Assembly: GCA_015068455.1 (NCBI GenBank)
Contig: SVKO01000009.1
Span: 1-52,089, forward strand
Length of the DNA stretch: 52,089 nt
Source of the DNA: Oscillospiraceae bacterium
GTDB taxonomy: Bacteria > Bacillota > Clostridia > Oscillospirales > Oscillospiraceae
Direction of reading: 5' to 3'
Shown here: positions 40,513-49,007 of the stretch, one piece after another
Layout of the letters: every line of letters begins with the position of its first letter
How positions within the stretch are numbered: the stretch's first letter is position 1
Notes under the pieces: generated by a model
Databases searched by the model: none
The model's input: the letters and a program-made list of their open reading frames with translations, nothing else
Told to the model about the DNA's origin: nothing
Made by a program: the position numbers and the translations under genes

Positions 40513-41208
40513 TTATTTCTCTTTCAGAAGCAGAATGTTGCTGAACCAGGGGCTGGAGAAGCGTTTGGCGTAGTCTTCGTATTCGGCGCGGTTGATGTAA
40601 AACGCATGGCCCCAGGAGCTGACAGTCAGCCATTCATCATCCATGGCGGTGACGGTGACGAAGTGGGCCTTCGTCCGGGCTGCGGGGCGCATGCTCCCGT
40701 CGGGCCGTCTGCGATAGAGAATGAGTTTTTTTTGCCGCCAGAATCGGGGCAGATTGGGCCCGATGGCAAGGATCACCGGGAGATCCCGGCGCAGCATGGA
40801 TTCCATGCGTTCCCACATGGGGCCTGCGCGGAAGCACCAGGAGGCGCGATAGGGGATACCGCGCCGCCGGAACTCCCGGTTGAGGCCCAGCGCCACACCC
40901 GTGCCGGTCATACCCACATGGGGCAGGGGGCGCAGGAATCCGCGGCACAGGTGCATGCATGCCCGGTTGAATTCCGCCAGAGGGATGGGATCAAGGCGGA
41001 TGATCCGCTCGAACAGGCCGTCACGCAGGCCGTGGAAGCGTGTAAGATAGGCCAGCAGATTGGCGCTGGAGATCAGGCCGCAGCCGGAATCACGGATGTT
41101 CTTCCGGGGCAGAAAATTCTGGCTGCCGCCGTACAGATGGCGGCCGTCGGGGGCGCTGATCTCCGGCAGGGAATGATCAAGCATCGGCAATTGCAAATGA
41201 TTACTCAT
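40513..41208 (-). CDS. C39-like (papain-fold) cysteine peptidase family protein
   Basis: 231 residues, no signal peptide or membrane helix visible. A papain-like triad can be proposed: Gln30 (GGSQ, oxyanion), Cys43 (RDSGCGLIS) and His182 (KAHFVTVT), with SSWG a little later near the expected third residue. The order Gln-Cys-His and the Cys-Gly-Leu/Ala context match C39-like peptidase_C39_2 proteins. Function here is unknown; candidates are maturation of, or control over, the surface protease encoded just upstream. Its ATG overlaps the subtilisin stop as ATGA, so translation is coupled. The unit ends at a bidirectional terminator. Confidence 0.7.
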   Translation of the reverse strand: MSNHLQLPMLDHSLPEISAPDGRHLYGGSQNFLPRKNIRDSGCGLISSANLLAYLTRFHGLRDGLFERIIRLDPIPLAEFNRACMHLCRGFLRPLPHVGMTGTGVALGLNREFRRRGIPYRASWCFRAGPMWERMESMLRRDLPVILAIGPNLPRFWRQKKLILYRRRPDGSMRPAARTKAHFVTVTAMDDEWLTVSSWGHAFYINRAEYEDYAKRFSSPWFSNILLLKEK

Positions 41209-44200
41209 CGGATAACCTCCGTTGGACGATCCTGGGTAAGGCAGCGCATCAACATGGCGGCTACCTGGGCGCGGCTGGCGCCGGCGCGGGGGGAGAGGGT
41301 GGAAACGCTGCCGCTGCCCACGCCGTTGACGATGCCCCGGCCAACGGCCCAGGCCATGGCGTCCCGCGCATAGCGGGCGACGGATCCGGCATCGGGGAAG
41401 GCACTCAGATCCGCCCGGACGCCGTCGTCCCCGGCCCAGCGGAACAGGACCGTCACCAGCTGTTCCCGGGTGATGGGCGCGTCCGGGGCGAAGCGGTCCG
41501 GGGTCATGCCGTTGACGATGCCCTCCCGGGCGGCCCAGGCCACGGCGTCGGAATACCAGCGATCCGGGGCCACATCGGTGAAGGGGCAGCCGGCCGGCGC
41601 TTCAGGGCTGCCGGAGGCGCGATAGAGCACCGTGACCAGCATGGCCCGGGTGAAGTCGCCCTGGGGCGCAAAGCGGTCGGATGCGACGCCGTTCATCAGC
41701 TCGTTTTCCACGGCCCAGTCCACGGCGCTGTGATACCAGGGGCCCCGGGATACGTCCCGGAAGGCTGCGCTGGGGCATTCGCGTACCTGCCAGCGCCAAA
41801 CAATGGGCGCGCAGGCGTCAAATTCGATGGAAACGGCATATTCACCCGGATCGAGCGCGGGCGCGCTGACAATCAGGGTCCCGTCCTCCAGGCGCCAGCC
41901 CAGTTCTCTGCCGCTGAGGCGTACCGCGGCGAGCTGCGCGCCGTTCAGCGTCAGTCCGGCGCGGATTTCCCGCGGCAAGGTGCAGTCCGTCAGCACAAGC
42001 GTGTCCTCGGACAGCGCGGGCTGCCCTGCGGGAGCGCGGACACGGATCAGCACGGTGTGCATGGCGCTCTGGCCGTAGGGGTCCGTCGCCCGGACCGTGA
42101 CGGGCTGTTCGGTATCGGCGTCCTCGGCGGCGGGGGTGAAGGCGAACACGGCGCCGTCCAGGCTGCCGGGCCCGAAGACAAGGGTATACTGCAGGTTTTC
42201 ACCGGAGAACCAGGCGCTCACATCCGCCCGGAAGGGCACGTCGGGCGCTGCATCCGCGGCGGCGGGCGCATCCGCCAGGACCGTCGGGCCCGCAGCACTG
42301 TAGAAGACGTGCCATGGCCAGGCGACGGGATTGCCCGTGTCAAATGCAATGATAAGCTCATATTCGCCGGGGCTCAGCGCCGGGACGTCCACGGACAGGG
42401 TCTGTCCGTTCAGCTTCCAGGTCAGCTCCAGATCTCCCAGGCGCACCGATGTGACCCGGGCGCCGTAGAGGATCAGATCCACCGGCACGGATTTCGGCGG
42501 GCGGCACAGATCCAGGGCGATCATGTCGTCGGGGTCCGCCAGCACCGGCTGGCTGGGAGGCAGCGCGCCGACGTGGATCGTGAGGCTGTGCTCGGCGCTG
42601 TGGCCCAGGCCGTCGGAGGCACGAACGGTGACCGATGCGTCGGTATTCGCGTCCGCGGCGGCGGGGGTAAAGGAATATCTTGTGCCGTCCATGCTGCCCG
42701 GACCGGCGGTCTTCTCATAGGTCAGGGGTCTGTCCTCGGGCTCGGAGAACCAGCCGGATACGTCCGCGCTGTAGGGCGTCGCGGAGGTCACGCCGTCCAG
42801 GGAGGCGGGATTGGCGCTGCCCTGGGCGGGGGCGTCGGTACGGACATAGACGTACCGGGCAGAGATGACGTGCAGCGTACAGGAGACGGGCTCGCCCGCA
42901 TCAAATTCGATGCGCAGCGCATGATCGCCCGCCTCTGCCGCGGGAACGGAGACAAACAGGGTTTCGCCCTCCATGCGCCATTCAATGTCCGCGCCGTCCA
43001 GCTGCACGGCGGTCACATGGCTGTCGTACAGGTTCAGGCCGATTGGAAGCGTCGCCGGGGGATCGTACAGCTCCGGAGCCGCGTCGTCCGTCAGCGTCGG
43101 CTGGCTGGCCGGGCGCGGACCCACCCGGACCGTGACGGTATGCTCGACGCTATGGCCGAAGCCGTCCTCGGCCCGGACGGTAAGGGGCACCTCGGTCTGC
43201 GCGTCGCCGGGGCCGGGGGTATAGGTGAGCACTGTGCCCGCCAGAGAGCCGGGGCCGGAGATCAGGGTATAGGTCAGCGCATCGCCGTCGGGATCGGTGA
43301 ACCAATCGGAAACGTCCGCCGCATAGGGGATCGCGGCGGTCAAAGCGTCCAGGGAGGCGGGGACCGCGTCGGCAAAGGACGGCGCGGTCGGGGTCAGTAC
43401 GGGCGCTGCGTTGGGAAGCTGCTCCCATTTGGCATAGAAAGAGCGCTCGCCCATGCTGGCGGCGGGGATCTTCGTCACGGGATCGCCGGTAAAATCGGGA
43501 TTATCATACCAGCCGAGAAAGCTCCAGCCGGAACGGGACGGGGCGGGCAGGGGGATTTCCCCGTCGGCGATGGTATATTCGGTCCGGAGCTCGCCGTCGA
43601 TCTGGGAAGGGGCTACTTCGGAAATATAGTGGATGGGATACTGCTCGTCGAGCTTTGCGATGAACGCCTCCATATTGACGAAGCCCATACCGTAGCGGAT
43701 ATCGCGGCCGGGATCGCCCAGATCGGTGGAGGTGGCCTCCAGAAGGGCCAGAAAGGTCTCGGTGCCGATGGCGGGGTTCGTCTGCTTGGCGATGGCGGCC
43801 ATGGCTGAGACCATGGGCGCGGCGAAGGAGGTGCCGCTGGCCACGGCGGTGGAGCCGTTCAGATAGAGGGAGCGGATCTTGCTGCCCGGGGCGCAGACGT
43901 CCACGGACTTGTTGAAATAAGAGTAATCGTCGGCAAAGGCCGGACCGTCGACGGTCTGCTTGCAGCTGGAGACGCTGACCACGAAGTCGTAGCCCGCGGG
44001 ATAGGTGACGGCGTTTTCGCTGGGCGTCTCGCTGGTTTTAAAGTTGCCCGCGGCGGCAACCAGGATGACGCCGGACTTCGATGCGTTGCGGCAGGTGCGC
44101 TCCAAAAACGAGGAGTTCACGGTGCCGCCGATACTCAGATTGATGACGTCCGCCCCGTTATCGGCAGCGTATTGGATGCCGCGGATGGCGGTGGCGGTGT

Positions 44201-44780
44201 TGGAGGTGCCGTTGTTGGAGGTGACGGTGACGGGAAGCAGCGTCACCCCGGGGGCGACGCCGTCGATGTCCAGATTGTTGTCCAGCCGGGCGGCGATGAT
44301 GCCGGCCACAAAAGTGCCGTGCCACATATCCACGCCGTTTTCGTTGCTGCCGTAGTCCTTGTAGGGCAGGATGCGGGCAGGGTCCAGATCCTCGTGGTCG
44401 GCCTGGATGCCGGAATCCACGACGGCCACGGTCACGCCGTCGCCGCGGCGGTCGTACTGCCCGGCGGGGCTCCGGTGGTTCCAGGCGCTGGAAGCGTGGA
44501 TGGCGTCGATATTCCAGGAATTGGCCTCCAGGGTCATCGTTTCGTTGGGCTCGGCATACAGGACGAGTCCGATGCTGCGCAGGGCGGAAAGGTCTGTTTC
44601 GCTGTGTATCAGGTAGACGTCCTCGCAGACGGGCTCCAGGGAAACGCCCATGGCCCGGACTGTGGACAGATTGGATTCGGGGATCTGGACGAGATAGCCG
44701 TCCGGGGCTGCATTAGCGCAGACGGACAGAAGGATCATGAGCGCCGGCAGGCAGACGAGTATGAGCAGCAGCCGTTTCAT
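41205..44780 (-). CDS. S8 subtilisin-like protease with Ig-like repeats and SLH anchor
   Basis: 1191 residues. A Sec signal peptide (1-24) is followed by a prodomain-like region and a subtilisin domain with Asp122 (VVDSGIQADHEDL), His154 (DMWHGTFVAGI), oxyanion Asn246 (AAAGN) and Ser318 (SGTSFAAP). Next come an InlB B-repeat-like unit (SGWSFLGWYDNPDFTGDPVT), then three repeats of about 170 residues with PYAADVSDWF or close variants opening cadherin/Ig-like modules, and three SLH domains at the C-terminus (FRDVSRGPWYHSAVDWAVEN and two more) for non-covalent binding to cell-wall polymers. It is therefore a surface-attached serine protease. It has its own promoter and is coupled to the C39-like gene. 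Confidence 0.93.
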   Translation of the reverse strand: MKRLLLILVCLPALMILLSVCANAAPDGYLVQIPESNLSTVRAMGVSLEPVCEDVYLIHSETDLSALRSIGLVLYAEPNETMTLEANSWNIDAIHASSAWNHRSPAGQYDRRGDGVTVAVVDSGIQADHEDLDPARILPYKDYGSNENGVDMWHGTFVAGIIAARLDNNLDIDGVAPGVTLLPVTVTSNNGTSNTATAIRGIQYAADNGADVINLSIGGTVNSSFLERTCRNASKSGVILVAAAGNFKTSETPSENAVTYPAGYDFVVSVSSCKQTVDGPAFADDYSYFNKSVDVCAPGSKIRSLYLNGSTAVASGTSFAAPMVSAMAAIAKQTNPAIGTETFLALLEATSTDLGDPGRDIRYGMGFVNMEAFIAKLDEQYPIHYISEVAPSQIDGELRTEYTIADGEIPLPAPSRSGWSFLGWYDNPDFTGDPVTKIPAASMGERSFYAKWEQLPNAAPVLTPTAPSFADAVPASLDALTAAIPYAADVSDWFTDPDGDALTYTLISGPGSLAGTVLTYTPGPGDAQTEVPLTVRAEDGFGHSVEHTVTVRVGPRPASQPTLTDDAAPELYDPPATLPIGLNLYDSHVTAVQLDGADIEWRMEGETLFVSVPAAEAGDHALRIEFDAGEPVSCTLHVISARYVYVRTDAPAQGSANPASLDGVTSATPYSADVSGWFSEPEDRPLTYEKTAGPGSMDGTRYSFTPAAADANTDASVTVRASDGLGHSAEHSLTIHVGALPPSQPVLADPDDMIALDLCRPPKSVPVDLILYGARVTSVRLGDLELTWKLNGQTLSVDVPALSPGEYELIIAFDTGNPVAWPWHVFYSAAGPTVLADAPAAADAAPDVPFRADVSAWFSGENLQYTLVFGPGSLDGAVFAFTPAAEDADTEQPVTVRATDPYGQSAMHTVLIRVRAPAGQPALSEDTLVLTDCTLPREIRAGLTLNGAQLAAVRLSGRELGWRLEDGTLIVSAPALDPGEYAVSIEFDACAPIVWRWQVRECPSAAFRDVSRGPWYHSAVDWAVENELMNGVASDRFAPQGDFTRAMLVTVLYRASGSPEAPAGCPFTDVAPDRWYSDAVAWAAREGIVNGMTPDRFAPDAPITREQLVTVLFRWAGDDGVRADLSAFPDAGSVARYARDAMAWAVGRGIVNGVGSGSVSTLSPRAGASRAQVAAMLMRCLTQDRPTEVIR

Positions 44781-44806
44781 GGGATCCCTCCTCCGTTTTT
44801 TTCTTT

Positions 44807-44834
44807 ATTATATCAGAAAAAACGCGCTTCTCAA
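44807..44834 (-). promoter_or_regulatory. promoter of the SLH-subtilisin gene
   Basis: On the minus strand TTGAGA (44829-44834), 16-bp spacer, TATAAT (44807-44812) with a TGA extension. A small GCGCG hairpin with a T-run overlaps it (44815-44842), possibly a second terminator for the upstream TetR gene. Confidence 0.65.
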
Positions 44835-44858
44835 TAGGCGCGTCCAAAAAATCCGGAC

Positions 44859-44892
44859 AAAAAGGCCGCCTGTCGGATCACAGACAGGCGGC
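44859..44892 (-). terminator. terminator of the TetR gene
   Basis: On the minus strand GCCGCCTGTC pairs with GACAGGCGGC, followed by CTTTTT. Confidence 0.8.
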
Positions 44893-44908
44893 GCAGATGG
44901 CGGCGATA

Positions 44909-45439
44909 TTATTTGCAGAGCTTCTCCAGCACGGGCAGGAGCTCGTCGAACGTATTCTCCGGTTCGGCGGAGACAGCCATGACAGTGCGGGAGAGAAAAT
45001 CCGACACCACGGGGCTGTAATCCGGGATGAAGCGCTGCATCATCGGATGGACGATGGTGGAAATGTCCTGAATAAAGGATTCGTGGGCTTTTGTCAGCGC
45101 AGGGGAGTAGCGATAGATCGTGCGGTATTCGGCCCATGCGTTGGCGTATACTTTGATAAAATCGCGGATATAGTCGCTGATGATGCGCAGACCGTCGATG
45201 GGGGTGCCGGCACTATCCGCGGAGCGGCGCATGCGATCCATGACGGGCACCCAGTCATTGTGCAGGATCTCGGCGACAAGGGCGTCTTTGGAATCGAAAT
45301 AGCGGTACACCGTGCCGACGGCAACGCCGCAGATGCGGGCGACATTGCGGATGGTAAGCTGCTCGTACCCGTGGGAGATGAGGATCGGCCTGGATTCACG
45401 AAGGATCGTATTGTACAGGTCGTCAATCGCTTTCGGCAT
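44909..45439 (-). CDS. TetR/AcrR family transcriptional regulator
   Basis: 176 residues. The N-terminal 50 residues form the TetR helix-turn-helix: ILRESRPILISHGYEQLTIR, then VARICGVAVGTVYRYFDSKD, whose recognition-helix phrase VGTVYRYFDSKDAL is diagnostic. The C-terminal ligand and dimer domain is not recognisable. It probably represses itself and perhaps a neighbour. The flanking genes are the SLH-subtilisin (downstream, same strand, behind terminators) and gap (upstream, same strand). The start ATG follows GGAGGGTG, and its own promoter carries a TTGAT/ATCAA dyad at about 45455-45470. Confidence 0.9.
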   Translation of the reverse strand: MPKAIDDLYNTILRESRPILISHGYEQLTIRNVARICGVAVGTVYRYFDSKDALVAEILHNDWVPVMDRMRRSADSAGTPIDGLRIISDYIRDFIKVYANAWAEYRTIYRYSPALTKAHESFIQDISTIVHPMMQRFIPDYSPVVSDFLSRTVMAVSAEPENTFDELLPVLEKLCK

Positions 45440-45498
45440 AGAACACCCTCCTTTGATTGATAGATCAAGACCAATTAACCAAAGATAACTCTAAATCA

Positions 45499-45526
45499 AT
45501 TATAGCATATGCAATGGAAAAGGCAA
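45499..45526 (-). promoter_or_regulatory. promoter of the TetR gene
   Basis: On the minus strand TTGCCT (45521-45526), 16-bp spacer, TATAAT (45499-45504). The dyad TTGAT-N6-ATCAA near 45455-45470, between the promoter and the start codon, is a candidate autoregulatory site. Confidence 0.6.
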
Positions 45527-45602
45527 GCCGATTTTTACGGTTTTTTTACTGAAAATGATAGAATAATTGGCTTTTTCGCCTTATGAACAGCCGCCCAAGT
45601 AT

Positions 45603-45636
45603 AAAAAGGAAGGTGACTGGTTTTCAGTCACCTTCC
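45603..45636 (-). terminator. terminator of gap
   Basis: On the minus strand GGAAGGTGACTG pairs with CAGTCACCTTCC and is followed by TTTTTAT. Confidence 0.85.
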
Positions 45637-45669
45637 GGTTATGCCGCCGGGGAGCGGCGCGTTGATGAA

Positions 45670-46683
45670 TTAGCCGAGCTCGGCGAAGTACTTGATGGTG
45701 CGGACCATCTGAGAGGTGTAGGAGTTCTCGTTGTCGTACCAGGAGACGACCTGGACCTCGGTGGTGCCGTTGCCGACGGGCTTGACCATGGTCTGGGTGG
45801 CGTCGAACAGGGAACCGAACTTCATGCCGATGATATCGGAGGAGACGATCTGGTCGGTGTTGTAGCCGAAGGACTCGTTGGACTGGGCCTTCATGGCGTC
45901 GTTGATCTGCTCAACAGTGACATCGCCTTCAACAACAGCGAACAGGATGGTGGTGGAGCCGGTGGGGGTGGGAACACGCTGGGCAGCGCCGATGAGCTTG
46001 CCGTTCAGCTCGGGGATGACCAGGCCGATGGCCTTGGCAGCGCCGGTGCTGTTGGGAACGATGTTGACAGCGGCAGCGCGGGATCTTCTCAGGTCGCCCT
46101 TTCTCTGGGGGCCGTCGAGGGTCATCTGATCGCCGGTGTAGGCGTGGATGGTGCACATGATACCGGACTGGATGGGAGCCAGGTCGTTCAGAGCCTTGGC
46201 CATGGGAGCCAGGCAGTTGGTGGTGCAGGAGGCGGCGGAGATGATGGTGTCTTCCTTGGTCAGGATGTCATGGTTGACGTTGAAGACGACGGTGGGCAGA
46301 TCGTTGCCCGCGGGAGCGGAGATGACGACCTTCTTGGCGCCGGCGTCGATGTGGGCCTGAGCCTTGGCCTTGCTGGTGTAGAAGCCGGTGCACTCCAGGA
46401 CGACGTCCACGTCGAGCTCGCCCCAGGGCAGCTCAGCGGCGTTGGCCATGGCGTAAATGGTGATCTTCTTGCCGTCGACGACGATGTAATCCTCGCCGGC
46501 TTCGACGGTGCTGGCCAGAGCATAGGTGCCCTGGGTGGAGTCATACTTCAGCAGATGCGCCAGCATCTTGGGGGAGGTCAGATCGTTGATGGCGACGACT
46601 TCGTAGCCCTCAGCACCGAACATCTGACGGAACGCGAGACGGCCGATGCGGCCAAAACCATTGATAGCAACTCTTACGGACAT
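45670..46683 (-). CDS. gap: glyceraldehyde-3-phosphate dehydrogenase, type I
   Basis: 337 residues. It oxidises and phosphorylates glyceraldehyde 3-phosphate with NAD+ to 1,3-bisphosphoglycerate. The N-terminal Rossmann motif is [18 protein letters not shown], the catalytic Cys153 lies in [12 protein letters not shown], and the sugar-phosphate landmarks [32 protein letters not shown] and [15 protein letters not shown] are intact. Asp33 after the second strand (AINDLTS) suits NAD+ rather than NADP+. Start ATG lies behind AAGGAGG, with a good promoter and its own terminator, so it is monocistronic. Confidence 0.97.
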   Translation of the reverse strand: MSVRVAINGFGRIGRLAFRQMFGAEGYEVVAINDLTSPKMLAHLLKYDSTQGTYALASTVEAGEDYIVVDGKKITIYAMANAAELPWGELDVDVVLECTGFYTSKAKAQAHIDAGAKKVVISAPAGNDLPTVVFNVNHDILTKEDTIISAASCTTNCLAPMAKALNDLAPIQSGIMCTIHAYTGDQMTLDGPQRKGDLRRSRAAAVNIVPNSTGAAKAIGLVIPELNGKLIGAAQRVPTPTGSTTILFAVVEGDVTVEQINDAMKAQSNESFGYNTDQIVSSDIIGMKFGSLFDATQTMVKPVGNGTTEVQVVSWYDNENSYTSQMVRTIKYFAELG

Positions 46684-46758
46684 GTTATTTCCTCCTTAAA
46701 AATCAGTCGATTCACACGCAGGGCGTAATGATACCGATGTGTCTTTTTGACCAAAATC

Positions 46759-46787
46759 ATTATATATTACTTTCCTTTCCGTTACAA
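46759..46787 (-). promoter_or_regulatory. promoter of gap
   Basis: On the minus strand TTGTAA (46782-46787), 17-bp spacer, TATAAT (46759-46764), leaving a leader of about 70 nt. Confidence 0.7.
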
Positions 46788-46908
46788 GTGGTATTTTTCA
46801 TAAAATCCAATATTTTTATACTTATTTTTTGACCCTTTTGCCGCAAAACAAAACGGTGGATTTTTTGAGAAAAATCCGTTATGATAAAAGAAAAAGGGGG
46901 CGCGATCC

Positions 46909-47571
46909 ATGAAGATTTATATTGCCGATATCTCCGTGCTGCGCAAACGGGCGGTCTTCCAGCGGCTGTACGAGGGCATGAGCGAAGCGCGCCGCCGGCG
47001 CATCGACCGATTCCGCTTCCCGAAGGATCGGTGCCGCAGCCTGGGCGCGGGGGTGCTGCTGCGCAAGGCGCTGGCAGACGCCGGCGTGGACGAGGCGATC
47101 TTTGTCTACGACGAGCACGGCAAGCCCCGTCTGGCGGGGGATCCGGGCGTCCACTTCAACCTCTCCCATGCCGGCGACCGGGCCATGTGCGTGATCTCGA
47201 CGCATCGGGTGGGCTGCGACGTGGAGCGCCGCGGCCGCCGCGGCACCCAGGTGGCGGAGCGGTTCTTCGCCCCGGAGGAAAACCGGCGGATCCTGGCCGC
47301 GCCGGAGAGCGAGCGCGACGCCCTGTTCACCCGCTTCTGGGCGCTGAAGGAGAGCTTCCTCAAGGCCACCGGCCTGGGCCTGACCCTCCCTCTGGGCGCC
47401 TTCGCCGTCGATCTGGACGGCGACAGGATCACGATCCGTCAGGACGTGGACAAGAACGAATATCGCTTCTTCGAGCTCGACCCTGCCGACGAGTACCAGT
47501 ACGCCGTCTGCGAGCAGAACGGCCCCGATGAGCAGCCCACAGTCGAATGGGTGGACCTGGAGAAGTGCTGA
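46909..47571 (+). CDS. 4'-phosphopantetheinyl transferase (Sfp type)
   Basis: 220 residues, the two-lobed Sfp length. Such enzymes transfer phosphopantetheine from CoA to a carrier-protein serine. The motifs are GVHFNLSHAGDRAMC, VGCDVERRGRR with Asp104 and Glu106 as Mg ligands, and FWALKESFLKATGLGL with Glu148. Sfp-type enzymes usually serve peptide or polyketide synthases but can also serve fatty-acid ACP where AcpS is absent. No carrier protein or synthase gene is in the window. ATG 46909 follows AAGGGGGCG. It is a single gene ending at a strong terminator. Confidence 0.92.
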   Translation: MKIYIADISVLRKRAVFQRLYEGMSEARRRRIDRFRFPKDRCRSLGAGVLLRKALADAGVDEAIFVYDEHGKPRLAGDPGVHFNLSHAGDRAMCVISTHRVGCDVERRGRRGTQVAERFFAPEENRRILAAPESERDALFTRFWALKESFLKATGLGLTLPLGAFAVDLDGDRITIRQDVDKNEYRFFELDPADEYQYAVCEQNGPDEQPTVEWVDLEKC

Positions 47572-47644
47572 TTGAACTGATTGATGAACCTGGCAGAATA
47601 ACGGAATGACCCGGTGGAGCAAATTCTGATGGCCTGATTGACTA

Positions 47645-47678
47645 CCGCCCCGGAGCGATTGCTCCGGGGCGGTTGTTT
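47645..47678 (+). terminator. terminator of the phosphopantetheinyl transferase gene
   Basis: CCGCCCCGGAGC pairs with GCTCCGGGGCGG around GATT, followed by TTGTTTATT. Confidence 0.75.
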
Positions 47679-48561
47679 ATTCTTTTGCTGTGCGTTTTTT
47701 GTAGCTTGCCCGCAGCTCGTCGAAGGTGGAGGTGATGGCGCCGGCTGGGCAGGCGGCCTTGCAGGCGCCGCAGCGGATGCACTCGGCGTGATTCGGCGAT
47801 TCCCAGACCTTGACGTCCATGCCGCAGGCGGCCCGGCAGGCGCCGCAGCGGGTGCACTTTTCCGGATCGACGCGCATACGGCTCACCGACACCCGGTTGA
47901 AGCAGCCGTAGAAGGCTCCCAGCGGGCAGACGTATTTGCAGAAGGGGCGATAGGTGAGCACAGACAGGAGCAGGAACAGGAGCAGCAGGCTCAGCTTGAG
48001 GGCGAACAGGCCGCCCAGGGTCTGGCGCATGGCGGGATTTTTCAGCAGGAGGGGGATGCCGGCGAACAGGGTGCCGGAGGGGCACAGAAGGGCGCAGAAC
48101 CAGGGCTTGCCCAGGCCGAAGCGGTCCCGAATCCCCAGGGGCAGGACGATCACGAACAGGACCAGCACCAGGTACTTGAGGTACACCAGGACCCGGTGGC
48201 CGGGCAGGTTCCTGCGCTTTTTGGGGAAGGGGATCTTGTGCAGCAGCTCCTGCACCAGGCCGAAGGGGCACATCCAGCCGCAGACCAGCCGCCCAAAGAG
48301 GGTGCCGAAGGCCATGAGCAGACCGAGAACATAGGCGGAAAACCGGAATTTGCCGCCGTCGAGCACCGCCTGCAGCGAGCCGATGGGGCACGAGCCCAGA
48401 GCGCCGGGGCAGGAATAGCAGTTGAGCCCCGGCACGCACAGGCGCTTGAGGCTGCCCTTGTAGATCTTTCCCTCGGTGAAGCCCCGCACATAGCCGTTGG
48501 TCAGGGCGAAAAACGCCGCCTGAAACAGCCGCCGCGTCAGCGATTGCTTTTTCCTATCCAA
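47677..48561 (-). CDS. 4Fe-4S polyferredoxin membrane protein (NapH/NosR-like)
   Basis: 294 residues. Four or five membrane helices carry cysteine motifs CYSCPGALGSCPIG, CGWMCPFGLVQE, CALLCPSGTLF and CKYVCPLGAFYG, the CxxxCP pattern of NapH/NosR/YccM proteins. The C-terminal soluble part has two 4Fe-4S motifs, CTRCGACRAAC and CIRCGACKAACP. Such proteins pass electrons across or along the membrane. The start is TTG 48561, overlapping the preceding CXXC-peptide gene by eight bases, so the two are translationally coupled. The electron donor and acceptor are unknown; no reductase gene is adjacent. Confidence 0.9.
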   Translation of the reverse strand: MDRKKQSLTRRLFQAAFFALTNGYVRGFTEGKIYKGSLKRLCVPGLNCYSCPGALGSCPIGSLQAVLDGGKFRFSAYVLGLLMAFGTLFGRLVCGWMCPFGLVQELLHKIPFPKKRRNLPGHRVLVYLKYLVLVLFVIVLPLGIRDRFGLGKPWFCALLCPSGTLFAGIPLLLKNPAMRQTLGGLFALKLSLLLLFLLLSVLTYRPFCKYVCPLGAFYGCFNRVSVSRMRVDPEKCTRCGACRAACGMDVKVWESPNHAECIRCGACKAACPAGAITSTFDELRASYKKRTAKE

Positions 48562-48700
48562 GGCCGATACACTCCATACAGATCTTCGTGGCCTTGACGA
48601 ACACGGCCTGCGCCTCTCCGCTGTATGCGCCCAGAGCGACCAGTCCGGCTGCCAGAAGCAGAAGCCCCGCCTGTACTGCCCGGATCGTCCTGTTTTTCAA
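48554..48700 (-). CDS. CD1871A family CXXC motif-containing small protein
   Basis: A 48-residue protein starting at TTG 48700 behind GGGAGGGATCGGA. One hydrophobic helix (about residues 10-26, AGLLLLAAGLVALGAYSGEA) is followed by a short outer segment ending KATKICMECIGLG, with Cys41 and Cys44 forming the CXXC motif. This is the pattern I know as the CD1871A family: single-helix peptides ending in CxECIGxG, found in Clostridia. The eight-base overlap with the polyferredoxin gene implies a joint redox function, for example as a thiol/disulfide or metal partner. No function is established as far as I know. Confidence 0.82.
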   Translation of the reverse strand: MKNRTIRAVQAGLLLLAAGLVALGAYSGEAQAVFVKATKICMECIGLG

Positions 48701-48729
48701 TCCGATCCCTCCCCCTTGTCTTTGCGGAA

Positions 48730-48758
48730 ATTATAACATATGCCGCCCGGCAAATCAA
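48730..48758 (-). promoter_or_regulatory. promoter of the CXXC peptide-polyferredoxin unit
   Basis: On the minus strand TTGATT (48753-48758), 17-bp spacer, TATAAT (48730-48735). The remaining 48759-48910 holds no gene that I can see. Confidence 0.65.
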
Positions 48759-48910
48759 TTTCCTGCCGCAGTTTCCGGAGAAAAACCCCATAAAATGCCG
48801 CGCTGCGGCGGCATGCGCCGCCGGAACAGCGTTTTTGGCATAATGCTGTTTTTTGGCGTTAGAATATGTGAAACATCCACAAAAGAGCTAAAAAACTCTA
48901 GAAACCATTC

Positions 48911-48942
48911 GTTCATCTTATTGACAATGCCCGGGAATGAAC
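48911..48942. promoter_or_regulatory. inverted repeat spanning the GH51 promoter (candidate operator)
   Basis: GTTCAT (48911-48916) and ATGAAC (48937-48942) flank and include the -35 box. The position would allow repression of the arabinofuranosidase gene; the arms are only six bases, so chance is possible. Confidence 0.3.
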
Positions 48943-48949
48943 ATATAAT
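48921..48949 (+). promoter_or_regulatory. consensus promoter of the GH51 gene
   Basis: TTGACA at 48921-48926, 17-bp spacer, TATAAT at 48944-48949: perfect sigma-A boxes. Confidence 0.85.
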
Positions 48950-49007
48950 GAAGCCATGATAAGTGGGAAATTATACGAAAAATGTCTGAAAATAACGGAG
49001 AGAACAA

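Noticed and set aside
41730-43808. A 692-codon open frame on the plus strand
   Set aside because: Antisense to the SLH-subtilisin repeats. Gly/Arg-rich with no motifs; the repeats explain its regularity.
46881-47531. Plus-strand frame starting ATGATAAAAG
   Set aside because: It is out of frame with the phosphopantetheinyl transferase, has an Arg/Pro/Gly-rich product and no motifs, and begins within the promoter region.
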